From: Mycobacterium pinniadriaticum
GTDB lineage: Bacteria > Actinomycetota > Actinomycetes > Mycobacteriales > Mycobacteriaceae
Length of the DNA stretch: 64,000 bases
Assembly: GCF_026242045.1 (NCBI RefSeq)
Contig: NZ_JAPJDO010000033.1
Location: forward strand, 1 to 64,000
Direction: 5' to 3'
Shown here: in pieces, positions 9,552 to 17,981 of the stretch
How the letters are laid out: every line of letters starts with the position of its first letter
Position numbering within the stretch: position 1 is the first letter of the stretch
Notes under the pieces: model-generated
Database searches by the model: none
Seen by the model: only the letters and a program-made list of their open reading frames with translations
Told to the model about the DNA's origin: nothing
Program-made: the position numbers and the translations under genes

Positions 9552-10327
9552 GCCGTGGCCTTCACACCGACTGCGGTCGCGATCACGTCGATGACGAACA
9601 GCGCGACGAAGGTGAACACCACGGTCTCGTTGACCGCGTTGCCGACCCCAGCCGGTCCCCCGCCGACGTGGATCCCCTTGTAACAGGCGATCAGACTGGC
9701 TGCCAAGCCGAAAAGCATCGCTTTGCAGAGTCCGATGATGACTTCCGGCGTACCGATCAGCAAGGTCAGTCCGGCCGCGAACGCGCCCGGGGTCACGTGC
9801 TGGAAGAAGACGGCGAAGAAGAACCCGCCGACCAGTCCGGTGATGATCACAATCGACGCCAGGAGCACTGCGACGAAAGTGGCTGCCCACACCCGGGGTA
9901 CCACCAACGCTTGAATCGGGTTGATGCCGAGCACGCGAAGGGCGTCGAGTTCCTCGCGAATGGTGCGAGCACCGAGATCAGCGCACATCGCCGTGGCCCC
10001 CGCCCCGGCGACAACCAACACCGTCACCACCGGTCCCGTCTGGGTGACAGTGCCCAGTGCCGCACCGCTTCCGGAGAAGTCCGCAGCACCTATCTCGACG
10101 AGTAGGACGTTGACGGTAAACGTGGTGAGCACCGTGAACGGGATGGTCAACAACAACGTCGGAACGAGTGAAACGCGCGCCACAAACCAGCTTTGGATGA
10201 CGAACTCACGCCACGCCCACGGCGGGCGAAACATCTGCACGAACGTGTCCAGACACATCGCGAAGAAATCACCGAGGGCACGCGCCGACCTGACGAAATT
10301 GTTGGCCGAAGCCATCAACCGCCCCAC
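9548..10327 (-). CDS. yrbEA: YrbEA permease of the mce transporter
   Basis: This 259-residue MlaE-family permease carries the EELDALRVLGINPIQALVVP coupling motif and a C-terminal GPAGVGNAVNETVV signature. It is the first gene of the eight-gene mce operon, starting at GTG 10327, with ATG 10315 (MASANN) as an alternative. It is divergent from the fadE operon at 10503, so both probably fire from the 175-bp intergenic region. Confidence 0.93.
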   Translation of the reverse strand: MGRLMASANNFVRSARALGDFFAMCLDTFVQMFRPPWAWREFVIQSWFVARVSLVPTLLLTIPFTVLTTFTVNVLLVEIGAADFSGSGAALGTVTQTGPVVTVLVVAGAGATAMCADLGARTIREELDALRVLGINPIQALVVPRVWAATFVAVLLASIVIITGLVGGFFFAVFFQHVTPGAFAAGLTLLIGTPEVIIGLCKAMLFGLAASLIACYKGIHVGGGPAGVGNAVNETVVFTFVALFVIDVIATAVGVKATA

Positions 10328-10502
10328 CTCGTCGCCATCGCGCGTGGCGTCACCCCGGCAGACGTTCCTTGATCCCGCACAGCGCCACCTCCCAGACTCT
10401 CAGCCGGCATCAGGCTAGCAACGGCACGAAACATTTAGTATAGATTCAGCACATTACATACAACTAATTCGATCAGCTGCACTATCGCCCGGGGTCGACC
10501 CA
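10328..10502. promoter_or_regulatory. divergent promoter region, mce operon / fadE operon
   Basis: This 175-bp gap lies between outward-facing operons. The stretch 10428-10470 is markedly AT-rich against the surrounding GC background and is the likely location of both -10 regions. A loose pair, TTAGT (10435-10439) and ACTAA (10463-10467), is the only inverted pairing I can see; I would not call it an operator. No gene is evident. Confidence 0.5.
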
Positions 10503-11669
10503 GTGGACACAGATTTGCGAAGGATGGTGAGGGAACCGGTGAAGTTGAGCGCCACCGAGCTGAGCGCCGAAGAAGTTCGGCTGAGGGACGAAGTCCGCGC
10601 CTTTCTCGCTGAACGGCTGCCGACGGGCAGCTATCCCCTGGGCCTCGGTATGGCTGCTGATACCGACCCCGCTTTTTCCCGCGATCTCGGTTCGCGCGGG
10701 TGGCTGGGAATGGCTCTGCCGAAAGAGTACGGCGGAGGCGGACGTTCAGCGGTCGAGCGGCTGATCGTGGTTGAGGAGCTGCTCGCCGTCGGGGCACCGA
10801 TCGGATGGCATTGGGTGGCAGACCGCCAGTCTGGACCCAACATTTCCAACAACGGCACTATTGAGCAGAAGCAGTACTTCTTGCCCCGGATCGCCCGCGG
10901 CGAACTCTCATTCGCGATCGGCATGAGTGAGCCCGAAGCCGGGTCAGACCTGGCGTCGGTGCGAACCAAGGCGGTGAAGATCGACGATGGCTGGGTGATC
11001 AACGGTACCAAGATATGGACGTCGGGCGCCGCCGAGGCCACGCATCTGATCGGCCTGTTCCGCACCTCCGAGGAGCGATACGGGGGGCTGACCCAGTTCA
11101 TCGTCGACCGCAACACCGACGGCCTCAAGGTGTCACCGATTCCCTTCATCGACGGAACCCGGCACTTCTGCGAAGTCTCCTTCTCCGACGTCTTCGTCCC
11201 CGACACGATGCGGTTGGGCAGTGTCGGAGCCGGCTGGGGGCAGAACACAGCCGAACTCGTCCTCGAACGCGGCGGCGTCGATCGATGGATGTCGTTGATG
11301 CCGATTCTGGAGCACTGGGCAACCCACCCGTCTGGCCGGCTGACCACCTGGGAACAAGCTGATCTCGGTTCGGTTTTGGCTCGTTGCTGGGCCTTTCACG
11401 GTCTGTCCCTGTCGATCACGCGGGCAGTCGACCGCGGCGAGTCGCCGACCGTCGAGGCGGCGATGGCCAAGGAGATGGCCACCCGGTTCGAACAGGAGTG
11501 CATCGACATCGTTGTGCGCCATTACGGACGCACGCCGGAACTCGATTCGTCGGATCCGCACGAATCCTTGTTAGCCCGGGCCATCCTCACCGGACCTGCG
11601 TGGACGATCAGGGGCGGAACGACGGAAATTCTGCGCAATATCATCTCGAAAGCGCTGATCCGAGCATGA
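10503..11669 (+). CDS. acyl-CoA dehydrogenase (FadE family), first of a coupled pair
   Basis: This is an FAD-dependent acyl-CoA dehydrogenase of 388 residues. It has the FAD-binding AIGMSEPEAGSDLASVRTKA segment (about 138-157) and the family C-terminal signature RGGTTEILRNII near residue 374. Such enzymes introduce the alpha,beta double bond in acyl-CoA oxidation. Its stop overlaps the next fadE (ATGA); such paired genes usually encode alpha2beta2 heterotetramers specialised for ring-containing acyl-CoAs, such as steroid FadE28/29. The start could be GTG 10503, ATG 10524 or GTG 10539; the last has AGGGA just upstream. Confidence 0.88.
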   Translation: MDTDLRRMVREPVKLSATELSAEEVRLRDEVRAFLAERLPTGSYPLGLGMAADTDPAFSRDLGSRGWLGMALPKEYGGGGRSAVERLIVVEELLAVGAPIGWHWVADRQSGPNISNNGTIEQKQYFLPRIARGELSFAIGMSEPEAGSDLASVRTKAVKIDDGWVINGTKIWTSGAAEATHLIGLFRTSEERYGGLTQFIVDRNTDGLKVSPIPFIDGTRHFCEVSFSDVFVPDTMRLGSVGAGWGQNTAELVLERGGVDRWMSLMPILEHWATHPSGRLTTWEQADLGSVLARCWAFHGLSLSITRAVDRGESPTVEAAMAKEMATRFEQECIDIVVRHYGRTPELDSSDPHESLLARAILTGPAWTIRGGTTEILRNIISKALIRA

Positions 11670-12706
11670 CTACCGGTTCAGGTCCCGACCCCGAACTCCT
11701 CGGCCTGGTGGAAGACTATTTCTCGAAGACATTCACCCCCGACGTTGTCGCCGAAGTTGAACGAAGCGGCCTGCCACCCCGACTTTGGGCCGAAACCGAA
11801 GAACTCGGCCTCCCGCTGATCGGGGTCGACGAATCGCTCGGCGGTGCGGGTGGGTCGCTTTTGGACTTGGTGGCCGTCGCCGAGGGTGCCGGTCGCCACG
11901 CGACGCCGTTGCCTTTGGTCGAAACAGCCCTGGCTGCATGGCTTCTGGCAAGTGCTGGCGTCGTGGTAGCCACGGGCCCGCTCGCCGTGGTGCCCGACAC
12001 CAGCGGGCTTTGGCTGGCCGGTAACCGGCTGACCGGGTGTGCCCGGCACGTGCCGTGGGCGCGCAGCGCCGGGCGAGTCGTGGCAGCGCTGGGTGACCAA
12101 GTGGTCTCGATCGACCCCACCCGCCTGGACATCACTCCCGGCACCGACCTGGCCGGCATGCCGCGGGACACCGTGACCGCAAACAACATCGACGTCGACG
12201 TCCACCGATCTGATGTGGACGCCGACGCCCTGCTGCTGCGGGGCGCCCTGCTTCGTTCAGCGCAGATCGCCGGAGCGATTAATGCAGCGCTCGAGCTCAC
12301 CAATCGCTATGTCCGGCAACGTGTCCAGTTCGGGAAGCCGATCGGCGCCTTCCAGGCTGTACAGGCCCATGTCGTCGAGCTGGCCGAGGTGTCGGCACTG
12401 ACGGACTTATGCGTGCAACGAGCCGCGATCGCCGCGATCCGCGGGCGGGCATCGTTGGAAATCGTCGCCACGAAATCGGTGGCGAACCGCAACGCCGGCC
12501 TGGCCACCCGCGCAGCCCATCAAGCGCACGGCGCAATCGGCATGACGCAGGAGTACTCACTACAGCTAATTACCCGCCGACTGCACACTTGGCGGGGCGA
12601 CTTCGGCGACGAAACCACGCTGAACCTCCGGTTGGGCGCGGCGGTGCCACATACCGGGTGCATCGCCGCCGCTGTGACATCCGTCGGCTCGACCACAGGC
12701 GTCTGA
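11666..12706 (+). CDS. acyl-CoA dehydrogenase (FadE family), second of a coupled pair
   Basis: The protein is 346 residues starting at ATG 11666; the frame is open further upstream, but that part is shadow of the preceding gene. It is shorter than typical FadE. The C-terminal helical domain is clear (RYVRQRVQFGKPIGAFQAVQ, about residues 214-233, the region that contacts FAD of the partner), while the middle domain is divergent. This is the usual picture for the non-canonical subunit of an alpha2beta2 acyl-CoA dehydrogenase. It is coupled to the upstream fadE by a 4-bp overlap and followed 1 bp later by a crotonase. Confidence 0.87.
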   Translation: MTTGSGPDPELLGLVEDYFSKTFTPDVVAEVERSGLPPRLWAETEELGLPLIGVDESLGGAGGSLLDLVAVAEGAGRHATPLPLVETALAAWLLASAGVVVATGPLAVVPDTSGLWLAGNRLTGCARHVPWARSAGRVVAALGDQVVSIDPTRLDITPGTDLAGMPRDTVTANNIDVDVHRSDVDADALLLRGALLRSAQIAGAINAALELTNRYVRQRVQFGKPIGAFQAVQAHVVELAEVSALTDLCVQRAAIAAIRGRASLEIVATKSVANRNAGLATRAAHQAHGAIGMTQEYSLQLITRRLHTWRGDFGDETTLNLRLGAAVPHTGCIAAAVTSVGSTTGV

Positions 12707-12707
12707 C

Positions 12708-13472
12708 GTGTCTCGCGATCTCACGATCACCACCGTCGGCCATGTTGCCGTCGCCGAGATCCGCCGTCCACCCGCCAACTACTTCGATCACGGACTCATC
12801 GCCGATCTCGTTGTGTCCGCGAAGGATCTGCAGGCTCGGGGCACTCGGGCGATCATTTTATGCTCTGAAGGCAAACATTTCTGCGCCGGCGCCAACTTCT
12901 CCGAAGGTGGGATGGAGGCCGATAGGGCTCGATCATCTGAACTGCTCTACCGCGAGGCTGTTCGGTTGTTCGACGTCAAGGTGCCGATCATCGCAGCGGT
13001 GCAGGGTTCCGCGGTTGGCGGGGGACTGGGGCTGGCCTGTGCGGCCGATTTCAGGGTAGCCACACCATCCAGCCGGTTCCACGCCAACTTCTCGATCCTC
13101 GGCTTTCACCAAGGCTTCGGACTCTCCGAGACGCTGCCCGCCATCGTGGGGGCCCAAAGAGCGATGGATCTGCTCTACACCAGTCGGCGCATCAACGGTC
13201 AATGTGCTTTCGACATCGGCCTGGTCGATCGGCTCGTGCCGGACGGGGAACTCCGGGCAGAGGCGCTTCACTGGGCAGCCGAGATCGCTTCGGCCGCCCC
13301 GCTTGCCGTGCAATCGATCCGGGAAACGCTCAGGGCACCACTGGCACGGCGCGTTCACGCGGTGCTGAAACGAGAACTCGATCAACAGCAGCAGCTCTGG
13401 GCCACCAAGGACAGCAAGATCGGCATCGCCGCCAACCTCGCGCGCGACACAGCGGTATTCACCGGAGAATAG
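12708..13472 (+). CDS. crotonase-family (enoyl-CoA hydratase/isomerase-like) protein
   Basis: A 254-residue crotonase-fold protein, starting at GTG 12708. The oxyanion-hole segments are present: HFCAGANFSE (about residues 62-71) and GSAVGGGLGLACAADFRVA (about 101-119). The place of the first catalytic Glu of classical hydratases (the PE motif) reads ANFS, and the second Glu region reads RAMDLL. Classical hydratase activity is therefore doubtful; an isomerase, hydrolase or retro-Claisen role is possible. It is third in the fadE-fadE-crotonase operon, convergent with the next gene across 77 bp. Confidence 0.85.
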   Translation: MSRDLTITTVGHVAVAEIRRPPANYFDHGLIADLVVSAKDLQARGTRAIILCSEGKHFCAGANFSEGGMEADRARSSELLYREAVRLFDVKVPIIAAVQGSAVGGGLGLACAADFRVATPSSRFHANFSILGFHQGFGLSETLPAIVGAQRAMDLLYTSRRINGQCAFDIGLVDRLVPDGELRAEALHWAAEIASAAPLAVQSIRETLRAPLARRVHAVLKRELDQQQQLWATKDSKIGIAANLARDTAVFTGE

Positions 13473-13549
13473 CCCGGCAAGCAGCACATCGACGCCGTCA
13501 CATTTCCGTTTCGCCCCCGACCTCTCTCACTAGCGCAAGTGCGGCCGGA

Positions 13550-14353
13550 TCATCTCCATGCATCGAAGTTCGGCGTGCGCTTCTCCAGAAAGGCGCGCGC
13601 GCCCTCGTCCTGCTCACCACTGGCGAAAAAGTCCGGCTTGACCACGGTTAAGTATTCGTTCTCCTGGTAATCGCGCATCGGTGCGTACTCCTCATCGAAC
13701 GACATCTTGAGCAGTTTGAGCACAGTGGGACTCATCGCCAGCAGTTCATCTGCCCACCGACGCACCTCGGCATCAAGATCAGCCGCGGGGACCACCGCGT
13801 TCACCAGACCCCAGTCCAGAGCCTGAGCCGCCGAGTACCGACGGCACAGAAACCACATCTCCCGAGCGCGCTTGGCGCCCACGACCCGGACAAGGTAGGA
13901 GACGATCCAACCTTGGGCCGGACTCGCCACCCGCGGTCCGTTCTGACCGAATACCGCTGTTTCCGAGGCAATGGTGAAGTCACAGAAGTAGGCCATGTGG
14001 TTTCCGCCGCCGATCGCGTAGCCGTTGACCCGGGCGATTGTGGGTTTCAGGCTCTGCCGAATCGCGGCATACACATCCTTGACGTAGTTCTCGAGGCCGC
14101 GGTTTTCCTCGCCGCGATTCTCCAGCGCTCCGTCGGCCTCCGCGTTGACATCGCCGCCGGCACAAAAGGCGCGCTCGCCTGTTCCCGTGATGACGATGAC
14201 ACCGACTTGCGGATCAGCGCCGGCCTTCGAGATCGCCTCGACCATCTCGAGCAGTGTCGTTCGCGTGAATGCGTTGAGCGACTTCGGTCGGTTGATAGTT
14301 ACAGTCGCGACGCGGTCGGTCACGTCGTAGATGATGTCTTCGTAGTCAGCCAT
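13550..14353 (-). CDS. crotonase family, BadI/MenB-like ring-opening hydrolase candidate
   Basis: This 267-residue protein resembles the MenB/BadI branch of crotonases more than ordinary hydratases. It has FCAGGDVNAEADG, GYAIGGGNHMAYFCDFTIA, then FGQNGPRVASPAQGW and REMWFLCRRYSAAQALDWGL, the last being typical of naphthoyl-CoA synthase and 2-ketocyclohexanecarboxyl-CoA hydrolase. BadI hydrolytically opens a six-membered keto-ring CoA ester, which would fit an aromatic or alicyclic acid pathway. It is the last gene of the minus-strand operon; its start overlaps the CMD gene by 8 bp. Confidence 0.82.
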   Translation of the reverse strand: MADYEDIIYDVTDRVATVTINRPKSLNAFTRTTLLEMVEAISKAGADPQVGVIVITGTGERAFCAGGDVNAEADGALENRGEENRGLENYVKDVYAAIRQSLKPTIARVNGYAIGGGNHMAYFCDFTIASETAVFGQNGPRVASPAQGWIVSYLVRVVGAKRAREMWFLCRRYSAAQALDWGLVNAVVPAADLDAEVRRWADELLAMSPTVLKLLKMSFDEEYAPMRDYQENEYLTVVKPDFFASGEQDEGARAFLEKRTPNFDAWR

Positions 14354-14921
14354 GTCGGCCTTTCCGTTCGCGGACCAGCTGGTCCAGATGTGTTGGGAGG
14401 TCGATGTCTATGCGTGCGGTCGCCATGAGGCGGCCCAGCATCATGTACTGACCGATGACCAGGATGAGTTCCACGATCTCCCGGCTGCTGAAGCGTGCTG
14501 CGCAGGCGGCGAACGTTTCGTCATTGGGCATCGCGGACAGAACCACCTGCTCGGTGAAGGACAACACCAGCGCGTCGTCGGCTTCTGCCGGGACCTCGTA
14601 TCGTGCCGCGGCGATCCGCGTCGGCTCGACACCGATCTCCCGGGCGATCGCCTCGTGCTGAACCCATTCGTAATCAGCACCGGGTGTCAGATGAGCGACC
14701 CGCAGAATCGCCAGCTCGCGCAGCTGGTCGTCCAGCGTGAGATCGCTGAGCAGGCTGCCGCCGAATCTGAGCCAGGCGTCGAAGGAGTCATGCGCATGTG
14801 CCATGAGCTTGAATACATTCAGGTCGGGCAGCGCCGCCAACCGCTTGGCAACCGTCTCCGGCGCATCGACAGCAGCGAGATACGGGATGCGGCTCGGCGC
14901 TTTTCCAGCGATGGAATCCAC
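14346..14921 (-). CDS. carboxymuconolactone decarboxylase (CMD/AhpD-like) family protein
   Basis: A 191-residue all-helical CMD-family protein: DLTLDDQLRELAILRVA, YEWVQHEAIAREIGV and SSREIVELILVIGQYMML match the family's core helices. AhpD-type members have a redox CxxC in the middle helix; here that site reads ADYEWVQHE with no cysteines, so peroxidase-type chemistry is unlikely. It sits between an acyl-CoA synthetase and a BadI-like crotonase, so a decarboxylase or isomerase step on a ring metabolite is possible but unproven. Confidence 0.8.
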   Translation of the reverse strand: MDSIAGKAPSRIPYLAAVDAPETVAKRLAALPDLNVFKLMAHAHDSFDAWLRFGGSLLSDLTLDDQLRELAILRVAHLTPGADYEWVQHEAIAREIGVEPTRIAAARYEVPAEADDALVLSFTEQVVLSAMPNDETFAACAARFSSREIVELILVIGQYMMLGRLMATARIDIDLPTHLDQLVRERKGRHG

Positions 14922-14938
14922 CTTGACGAATCAGCTTC

Positions 14939-16573
14939 TCAAGCCGGCTGGGTTTGCTCGATGACTAGTCGCTGTAGGCACAACTTGTCGACCTTTCCGC
15001 CCGGGTTGGTGGGCAGCTCGTCGAGCAAGACAAGCTGTTCTGGGAACTTGAACTTGGCAAGACCCTGCGCGTCAAGGAAATCCGTCAGATCCTTCAACGT
15101 CGGAGGTTCACCCGCGGGCACGACAACCGCGCACGCCCGCTCACCGAGCCGATCGTCCGGGACCGGGATGATCGCCACCGCAGCGACGGCGGGATGCTTG
15201 ATCAGCACGGTCTCCACCTCAAACGGAAAGATGTTCATGCCGCCCCGCAGGATCATGTCCTTGGCCCGTCCCACGATGCGCAGGTAGCCGTCCTCGAAGC
15301 AACCCAAGTCCCCAGAGCGGTACCAGCCCTTGCCATCCCAGTTCGCGTCATCGTAGGCGGGCTGGTTCAGGTAGCCCCACGTCTTGTTGGCACCCCGCCA
15401 GAACACCTCACCGGTCTCTCCCGGTGCCACCACGGTGCCGTCCGAGGCTCGCAATTCAATCTCTTCACCGTCACAGACCTTGCCCACCGTGTTCCACCGT
15501 GCCCAGTCCGGATCGCCGACGGTCGTCATAGTGGGTACGCCGCCGTCGGTCGTCCCGTACACGTTCTGCACCCGGCAGCCCATTCTCCGTTCGATCTCCT
15601 CGGCCACCAAAGGCGGCAGCGGCGCGCCCGCGTTGTTGAACCGGGTGAAGGCCGACAGGTCCACGGCTTCCAGATCGAGGTCGAGCAGCATGACCAACTG
15701 GGTCGGAATGGCGGTGGCGTACGTGCACCGTTCGCGCGCAATGAGATCCAGCGCAGGCTGCGGCTTCCAGTCCTCCAACATGGCACTGGTGGCACCGACG
15801 AGAAGCGGCATCAGAATCGGGAAGATATAGCCGGTGGAACCCTGTCCGGCGGGCGCGATCGCGCCGGCCACGTCATCGGATGTCAACTCGAGCGCCGACG
15901 CCGTCTGGTGAACCAGGAAGGCGATCATGTCGTTGGCACTCCACAGCGAGGCCTTCGGCACACCGGTGGTCCCCGACGAGCACATCACGTGCGCAGGCTG
16001 ATCCGGGTCGGGCCGCAGCCCGCGTGCCGTCCGGGGATCGATCGGTTCGGTGGCCCGCACGCGCGATTCGAATGAACCCGCCGACCCTGTTCGCGCGTAG
16101 AGCACTTCACGCAGATCCGGCAGTGCCGGGCGCAGCTCCTCGTGCAGTGCCCGGACGTCGATGTCCCGGTCTGACTCGACACTGATCAGCACCTCCGCAC
16201 CGATCGTGGCGAGCAGTGACCCTACCTCCGCCCGACGCCACCGAGTGGGCATCGCCACCATGTAAGCGCCGATGCGGTTCGCCGCGAGTTGGATCAACGG
16301 CAGCAGTGCGCAAGTGGGTACCTGGGCGGCCACCGGGTCACCGGGCCGGACGCCCAGATTCAGCAGTAGTTGGGCACCGCGCTGGGTGAGATCGGCCAAT
16401 TCGCGGTAGGTCCAACGGACTTCGCCATCGATCGCCGCCAGCTTGTCTGGGTGTGCCGCGACGTGTTCGTCGAACATCTCGGGCATTGTCTTGTCACCCC
16501 AGATACCGGCGTCCCGGTACTTCCGCGCCTGCGCTTCATCGTGCCAGCGGCGCATCACCCTCGTTCCCGGCAT
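14939..16573 (-). CDS. AMP-forming acyl-CoA synthetase/ligase
   Basis: This 544-residue ANL-superfamily enzyme would activate a carboxylic acid to its CoA thioester through an acyl-adenylate. Visible motifs are A3 (CSSGTTGVPKAS, about residues 198-209), A5 (NVYGTTDGG), A7 (YRSGDLG), A8 (GRAKDMILRGGMNIFPFEVE) and the catalytic lysine in A10 (NPGGKVDK, near the C-terminus). It resembles 2,3-dihydroxybenzoate/cyclohexanecarboxylate-type ligases, suggesting a cyclic acid substrate. It starts exactly at the base after the FAH gene stop. Confidence 0.9.
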   Translation of the reverse strand: MPGTRVMRRWHDEAQARKYRDAGIWGDKTMPEMFDEHVAAHPDKLAAIDGEVRWTYRELADLTQRGAQLLLNLGVRPGDPVAAQVPTCALLPLIQLAANRIGAYMVAMPTRWRRAEVGSLLATIGAEVLISVESDRDIDVRALHEELRPALPDLREVLYARTGSAGSFESRVRATEPIDPRTARGLRPDPDQPAHVMCSSGTTGVPKASLWSANDMIAFLVHQTASALELTSDDVAGAIAPAGQGSTGYIFPILMPLLVGATSAMLEDWKPQPALDLIARERCTYATAIPTQLVMLLDLDLEAVDLSAFTRFNNAGAPLPPLVAEEIERRMGCRVQNVYGTTDGGVPTMTTVGDPDWARWNTVGKVCDGEEIELRASDGTVVAPGETGEVFWRGANKTWGYLNQPAYDDANWDGKGWYRSGDLGCFEDGYLRIVGRAKDMILRGGMNIFPFEVETVLIKHPAVAAVAIIPVPDDRLGERACAVVVPAGEPPTLKDLTDFLDAQGLAKFKFPEQLVLLDELPTNPGGKVDKLCLQRLVIEQTQPA

Positions 16574-17416
16574 CTATCGGGCCCCGCCCTGCACCATTCG
16601 GTTCCGCATCCGTCCAACCCCCTCGACTTCGGTCTCGACAATGTCGCCCGGTGCCAGATATCGGGGCGGTTTGCGGATGAAGCCAACGCCGGACATCGTC
16701 CCGGTAAAGATCAGATCGCCGGGGTAAAGCGTGCAAAACTCCGATAATTCGGCCACGATCGCCGGAACCGAGTAGATCATCCGCGCGGTGCGGGCGTGTT
16801 GTACCTGCTCACCATTGACCCAGCAGGTGACGCCGATGTCGTCCGGGTTGGGAAACTCGTCCGGCGTCACCAGCCACGGCCCGGTCGGACCGAAGGCCGG
16901 ATACGACTTGGCCAGGCCCCACTGGCTGGCAGCCATCTGCCGGTCGCGTTCCGAGTAGTCCTGGCCGCCCATGACTCCGGCGACGTGATCCCAGACCGTG
17001 TCCTTGGTCACCCGATGCGCCACCGTCCCGATGACGACGACCAGTTCGGCCTCCCAGTCGACCGTGGCCTTAGGCAGCGGGACGGCGGCGTTCGGCCCGG
17101 CGATCGAGGAAGGGAACTTCGAGAACACCTCCATCACGTCGGGCAGGGTGAAATCGGCCTCTTCGGCGTGGTCGGGATAATTAGCGCCGATCGAGAACAC
17201 CTGACGCGGCCTTGGTGACGGGGCTCCCAGGCTCTGCTCGTCGATCGGGTCCACCGGAAAATCAACCCCCGAGTCCACCCAGCGCCGAAACTCCGCCCAC
17301 CGGTCGTAGATGGCCGCCGGGTCGGCCGAAAAGACACCGTTGCTGGCCTTTTCGACGTCGATGCCGCCGCCCTCGACCACCAGAGTCAACCGGTCACCAA
17401 CATTGGCTACACGCAC
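16574..17416 (-). CDS. fumarylacetoacetate hydrolase (FAH)-family protein
   Basis: The protein is 280 residues. The FAH core is clear: IGANYPDHAEEA, the metal-binding WEAELVVVIG (Glu in WEAE), GVMGGQDYSERDRQ and PGDLIFTGTMSGVG. Family members hydrolyse C-C bonds of beta-diketones or hydrate/decarboxylate 2-oxo-dienoates after meta-cleavage of aromatic rings. In an operon with an extradiol dioxygenase, it probably acts on the ring-cleavage product. It is 43 bp downstream of the Rieske beta-subunit gene. Confidence 0.88.
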   Translation of the reverse strand: MRVANVGDRLTLVVEGGGIDVEKASNGVFSADPAAIYDRWAEFRRWVDSGVDFPVDPIDEQSLGAPSPRPRQVFSIGANYPDHAEEADFTLPDVMEVFSKFPSSIAGPNAAVPLPKATVDWEAELVVVIGTVAHRVTKDTVWDHVAGVMGGQDYSERDRQMAASQWGLAKSYPAFGPTGPWLVTPDEFPNPDDIGVTCWVNGEQVQHARTARMIYSVPAIVAELSEFCTLYPGDLIFTGTMSGVGFIRKPPRYLAPGDIVETEVEGVGRMRNRMVQGGAR

Positions 17417-17459
17417 CAGGATTCACCTCCGCGGCCGATTGGCCGATTGATTTCGGTTT

Positions 17460-17981
17460 TCACAGAATGAAACTGACCTTTCCTTGCGGTCGGAGTTCCT
17501 CGCAGTCCAGCGTGGCCCGACGCTCCCGGATGCGGAAACCACCGTCCGCGCCGCGTACCAGCACATGGCGGTACTCACCCGTGAAAAGGTGTGAGGCACT
17601 GCGCCGGTAGCGATAGACGGCGAAGTTCGACAGCACCTCGAAACCGCTCGCATCGTTGTCATGAACGCGCACGTTCGTGATCAACCGCCGGGTGCGCGAG
17701 CGTGGTCGCTCGACGAACGCCATCTCACTCTCCAGGCGTTCCACCCTTCCCACGATCTGAGGGTAAGAATCGGCGATGATGAAGACCGTCTTGTCAGGGG
17801 TCGTGGAATCGATTGCGTCCGTAGACGGAACGAGGTACGTGCAGTCCTCGGTCAGCAGCTGCAGCCATTCCGGCAGCTTCCACGAATCCAGCAACTCGGC
17901 TTCGTGATAGAGGAACGATTCGACTTCGTATGCGGTGTCGCGGTCAACGGTCGCCCGATTGCCTCGCAGCATCTCGGTCAT
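17460..17981 (-). CDS. ring-hydroxylating dioxygenase beta subunit (first module)
   Basis: A 173-residue NTF2-fold small subunit of Rieske oxygenases: the ESFLYHEAELLDSWKLPEWL start, the LVPSTDA segment, RLESEMAFVERPRSRTRRLI and the final RRATLDCEEL are typical. It stabilises the alpha subunit and does not bind iron itself. Its start overlaps the alpha gene by 4 bp (ATGA), so 1:1 synthesis is likely. Confidence 0.9.
   Translation of the reverse strand: MTEMLRGNRATVDRDTAYEVESFLYHEAELLDSWKLPEWLQLLTEDCTYLVPSTDAIDSTTPDKTVFIIADSYPQIVGRVERLESEMAFVERPRSRTRRLITNVRVHDNDASGFEVLSNFAVYRYRRSASHLFTGEYRHVLVRGADGGFRIRERRATLDCEELRPQGKVSFIL

Noticed and set aside
9552-9890. N-terminal extension of the yrbEB frame (extra 113 residues)
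   Set aside because: Arg-rich, not MlaE-like, and lies entirely opposite the frame of yrbEA; the GTGA overlap at 9551 gives the normal YrbE length.
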